A stretch of DNA of 64,000 bases. It comes from Natronorubrum tibetense GA33. GTDB lineage: Archaea > Halobacteriota > Halobacteria > Halobacteriales > Natrialbaceae. Below, one piece after another: positions 62,669 to 64,000 of this stretch; within the stretch, counting starts at the first letter, position 1, and every line of letters starts with the position of its first letter. The stretch is taken from the NCBI RefSeq assembly GCF_000383975.1, contig NZ_KB913017.1, forward strand, positions 3,634,265 through 3,698,264, given 5' to 3'. The position numbers and the translations under genes were made by a program. Under the pieces are notes generated by a model, which saw only the letters and a list, made by a program, of their open reading frames with translations, did no database searches and was not told where the DNA came from.

Positions 62669-64000
62669 TCACCTCGACAATCGTTCCACGATTCCCTCTC
62701 GGACCGATCGGTGAATGTCGTACTCGCCGCGAACCAGCGCCACGTTTCCGTCGGCCCGACTGACGACCCGATCCGCGACCGATCCCCAGAGGATCTTCGA
62801 GACGGACCGTTTCTCCGAGACGCCCAGACAAACGGTGTCGTACTCGTCGATATGCTCGAGAATCGCCGTCTCGATATCGTCGCCGACGATGACCTTCGAC
62901 TCGTACGTTCCGTCCTCGAGGCCGGCGGTCTCGGCGACGTGCTCGATCATCCGTTGACCGCGTTCCTGCGGGCCGATCGGGTCGTCACCCTCCGCTCCGT
63001 CCTCGGCGGTTTGCTGTACGTTCAGTAGCGTTGGTGTCGTTCCTTGAAGCGACGCATACTCGTATGCGCGACGCGCCGCGATGGGTGCGTGCGGTCCGGG
63101 ACCCGCCAGTGCGACGGTCGAGCCGATCTCCCGGTCCGCGAGGTTCACGATCGTGACCTCGCACGGCGCGTCCTTGATAACCGGGTCGACGGTCGATCCG
63201 AACACGTAGTCTCGCTTCCGTCGTTTCCCGTGCCAGCCGAGGAGCACGTGATCCGCCTCTTCCTCCTCGACAACCGACAGGATCGTTCGCCCGACGTCTC
63301 GACCGACGATCGCGCGGGTACGCAGATTGACGTTCAGTTCGCCGGCCGCTTCGCGTGCGCTCCCGAAGAGTTCCCGTTGCCGTTCGACGCGTTCCTCTTC
63401 GAACTGGAGATTCTGTTCGAGCGCCGTCTGCGGGGGAACTCGGATCACGTTCACCGCGACGATCTCGGGCGTCCCGGCTTCGGTGTGCGTTCGGGCGGTG
63501 GCTGCGGCAAGACGCAACAGCTCCGACTGCGTCTCGGGATTCGCAATCGGAACGACGATCCTGTACGCATCGGTCGATTCGCCGGCTCTGTCTTCGGTGC
63601 CGACGATCGCATCACCGACCAGCTGGTCGTCGTCGACGCGCGGTCGAACGTAGCCGGCGTACCACAGCAGGCTGAGCGTGATGATGCCGGCTCCGATGAG
63701 TACGACGACCGTGTCCATCTGCGAGATGACGACGAACGACAGTGCGACGCCGACAATCGGCACCGCCGGATACAGGGGCGTCGGCATCTCGAAATCCGGC
63801 TCGTAATTTTCGGGTTCGGCCCGCCGGACGACGACGACGGTGACGTGGATGAGCGCATAGGAGACCAAGAAGCTGAAGCTCGCGACCTCGGCCAGGTACT
63901 CGATAAACGCCTCGCCAACCCAAAGACCAGTGATAATCAACAACGTGGTCACGCCACCAGTCGCTAACACCGCTCGATGCGGCGTACGGAACCGTCGGTG
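62669..64000 (-). CDS. APC-family permease fused to UspA domains (N-terminal part outside the window)
   Basis: At least 443 aa visible; the frame runs past the window end (RRFRTPHRAV before the visible GTG), so the start and most helices are missing. The visible part has the last helices of an amino acid/polyamine/organocation permease (LAEVASFSFLVSYALIHVTVVVVRRAEPENYEPDFEMPTPLYPAVPIVG...). Two cytoplasmic UspA domains follow (about residues 135-280 and 285-430). UspA signatures: VLLGWHGKRRKRDYVFGSTVDPV and TVCLGVSEKRSVSKILWGSVADRV. Such fusions import cationic or neutral amino acids with nucleotide-dependent regulation, by inference. Confidence 0.9.
   Translation of the reverse strand, partial: HRRFRTPHRAVLATGGVTTLLIITGLWVGEAFIEYLAEVASFSFLVSYALIHVTVVVVRRAEPENYEPDFEMPTPLYPAVPIVGVALSFVVISQMDTVVVLIGAGIITLSLLWYAGYVRPRVDDDQLVGDAIVGTEDRAGESTDAYRIVVPIANPETQSELLRLAAATARTHTEAGTPEIVAVNVIRVPPQTALEQNLQFEEERVERQRELFGSAREAAGELNVNLRTRAIVGRDVGRTILSVVEEEEADHVLLGWHGKRRKRDYVFGSTVDPVIKDAPCEVTIVNLADREIGSTVALAGPGPHAPIAARRAYEYASLQGTTPTLLNVQQTAEDGAEGDDPIGPQERGQRMIEHVAETAGLEDGTYESKVIVGDDIETAILEHIDEYDTVCLGVSEKRSVSKILWGSVADRVVSRADGNVALVRGEYDIHRSVREGIVERLSR

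Overview
The window is chromosomal DNA from an extremely halophilic archaeon (class Halobacteria). Its features suggest a Natrialbaceae-type lineage such as Natrinema or Haloterrigena, but I cannot fix the genus from sequence alone. The evidence is high GC, strongly acidic proteins (poly-Asp/Glu tails on S3, S17, L32e, L15 and CoxB), TATA-box promoters with short leaders, archaeal informational genes (Cbf5, Rnp1, eL19, eL32, eS4, SecY, the EMC3-like DUF106 protein) and several haloarchaea-specific small families (amphi-Trp, HalOD1, DUF7289).

Layout. 1-2.4 kb: 3' part of gyrA. 2.4-7.2 kb: an HTH regulator, a ZIP metal transporter and a DtxR/SirR-type repressor that share putative operators, an arginase and a type II NADH dehydrogenase. 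7.2-11.7 kb: a Bat-type regulator divergent from a cytochrome P450, a hexapeptide acyltransferase, a small HTH-like protein and an Nmad3 nucleotide-modification-associated protein. 11.7-14.3 kb: decayed small genes, then a VapBC pair caught between partial copies of the 3' end of tRNA-Pro(GGG). 14.3-19.3 kb: cbf5, cmk, DUF106 and adk, interrupted by an AT-rich DUF7289 pilin-like gene. 20.6-28.3 kb: terminal oxidase genes (coxB, a fused coxA-coxC, a small subunit IV) with a halolysin-type protease and a polytopic membrane protein between them. 28.9-43.5 kb: the S10-spc ribosomal supercluster with secY, all on the minus strand and packed with 0-7 nt gaps or short overlaps.

43.7-47.3 kb: tRNA-Gly(GCC) followed by at least four partial copies of its own 3' end. 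Within this array sits a lipoprotein gene split by a tnpB-only IS200/IS605-family element. No integrase lies nearby, so this looks like an accumulation of integration scars. 47.3-57 kb: mostly housekeeping and small conserved genes (HalOD1, thiamine-binding protein, UspA, HMA protein, mch, GTPBP1-like GTPase, cupredoxin, pyrF, a VOC protein). Two copies of a roughly 65-80 bp inverted-repeat element sit at identical spacing behind the stop codons of the usp and VOC genes. 56.3-64 kb: polysaccharide deacetylase, AlkP-superfamily phosphodiesterase, carbamoyltransferase, methylglyoxal synthase, and an APC permease-UspA fusion running off the window beside a remnant of a related permease.

The most unusual parts are the two tRNA-anchored scar arrays (tRNA-Pro with VapBC; tRNA-Gly with the split lipoprotein and TnpB), the stop-codon-adjacent inverted-repeat element, the pilin-like gene inserted in a conserved core cluster, and the carbamoyltransferase/AlkP/deacetylase group.
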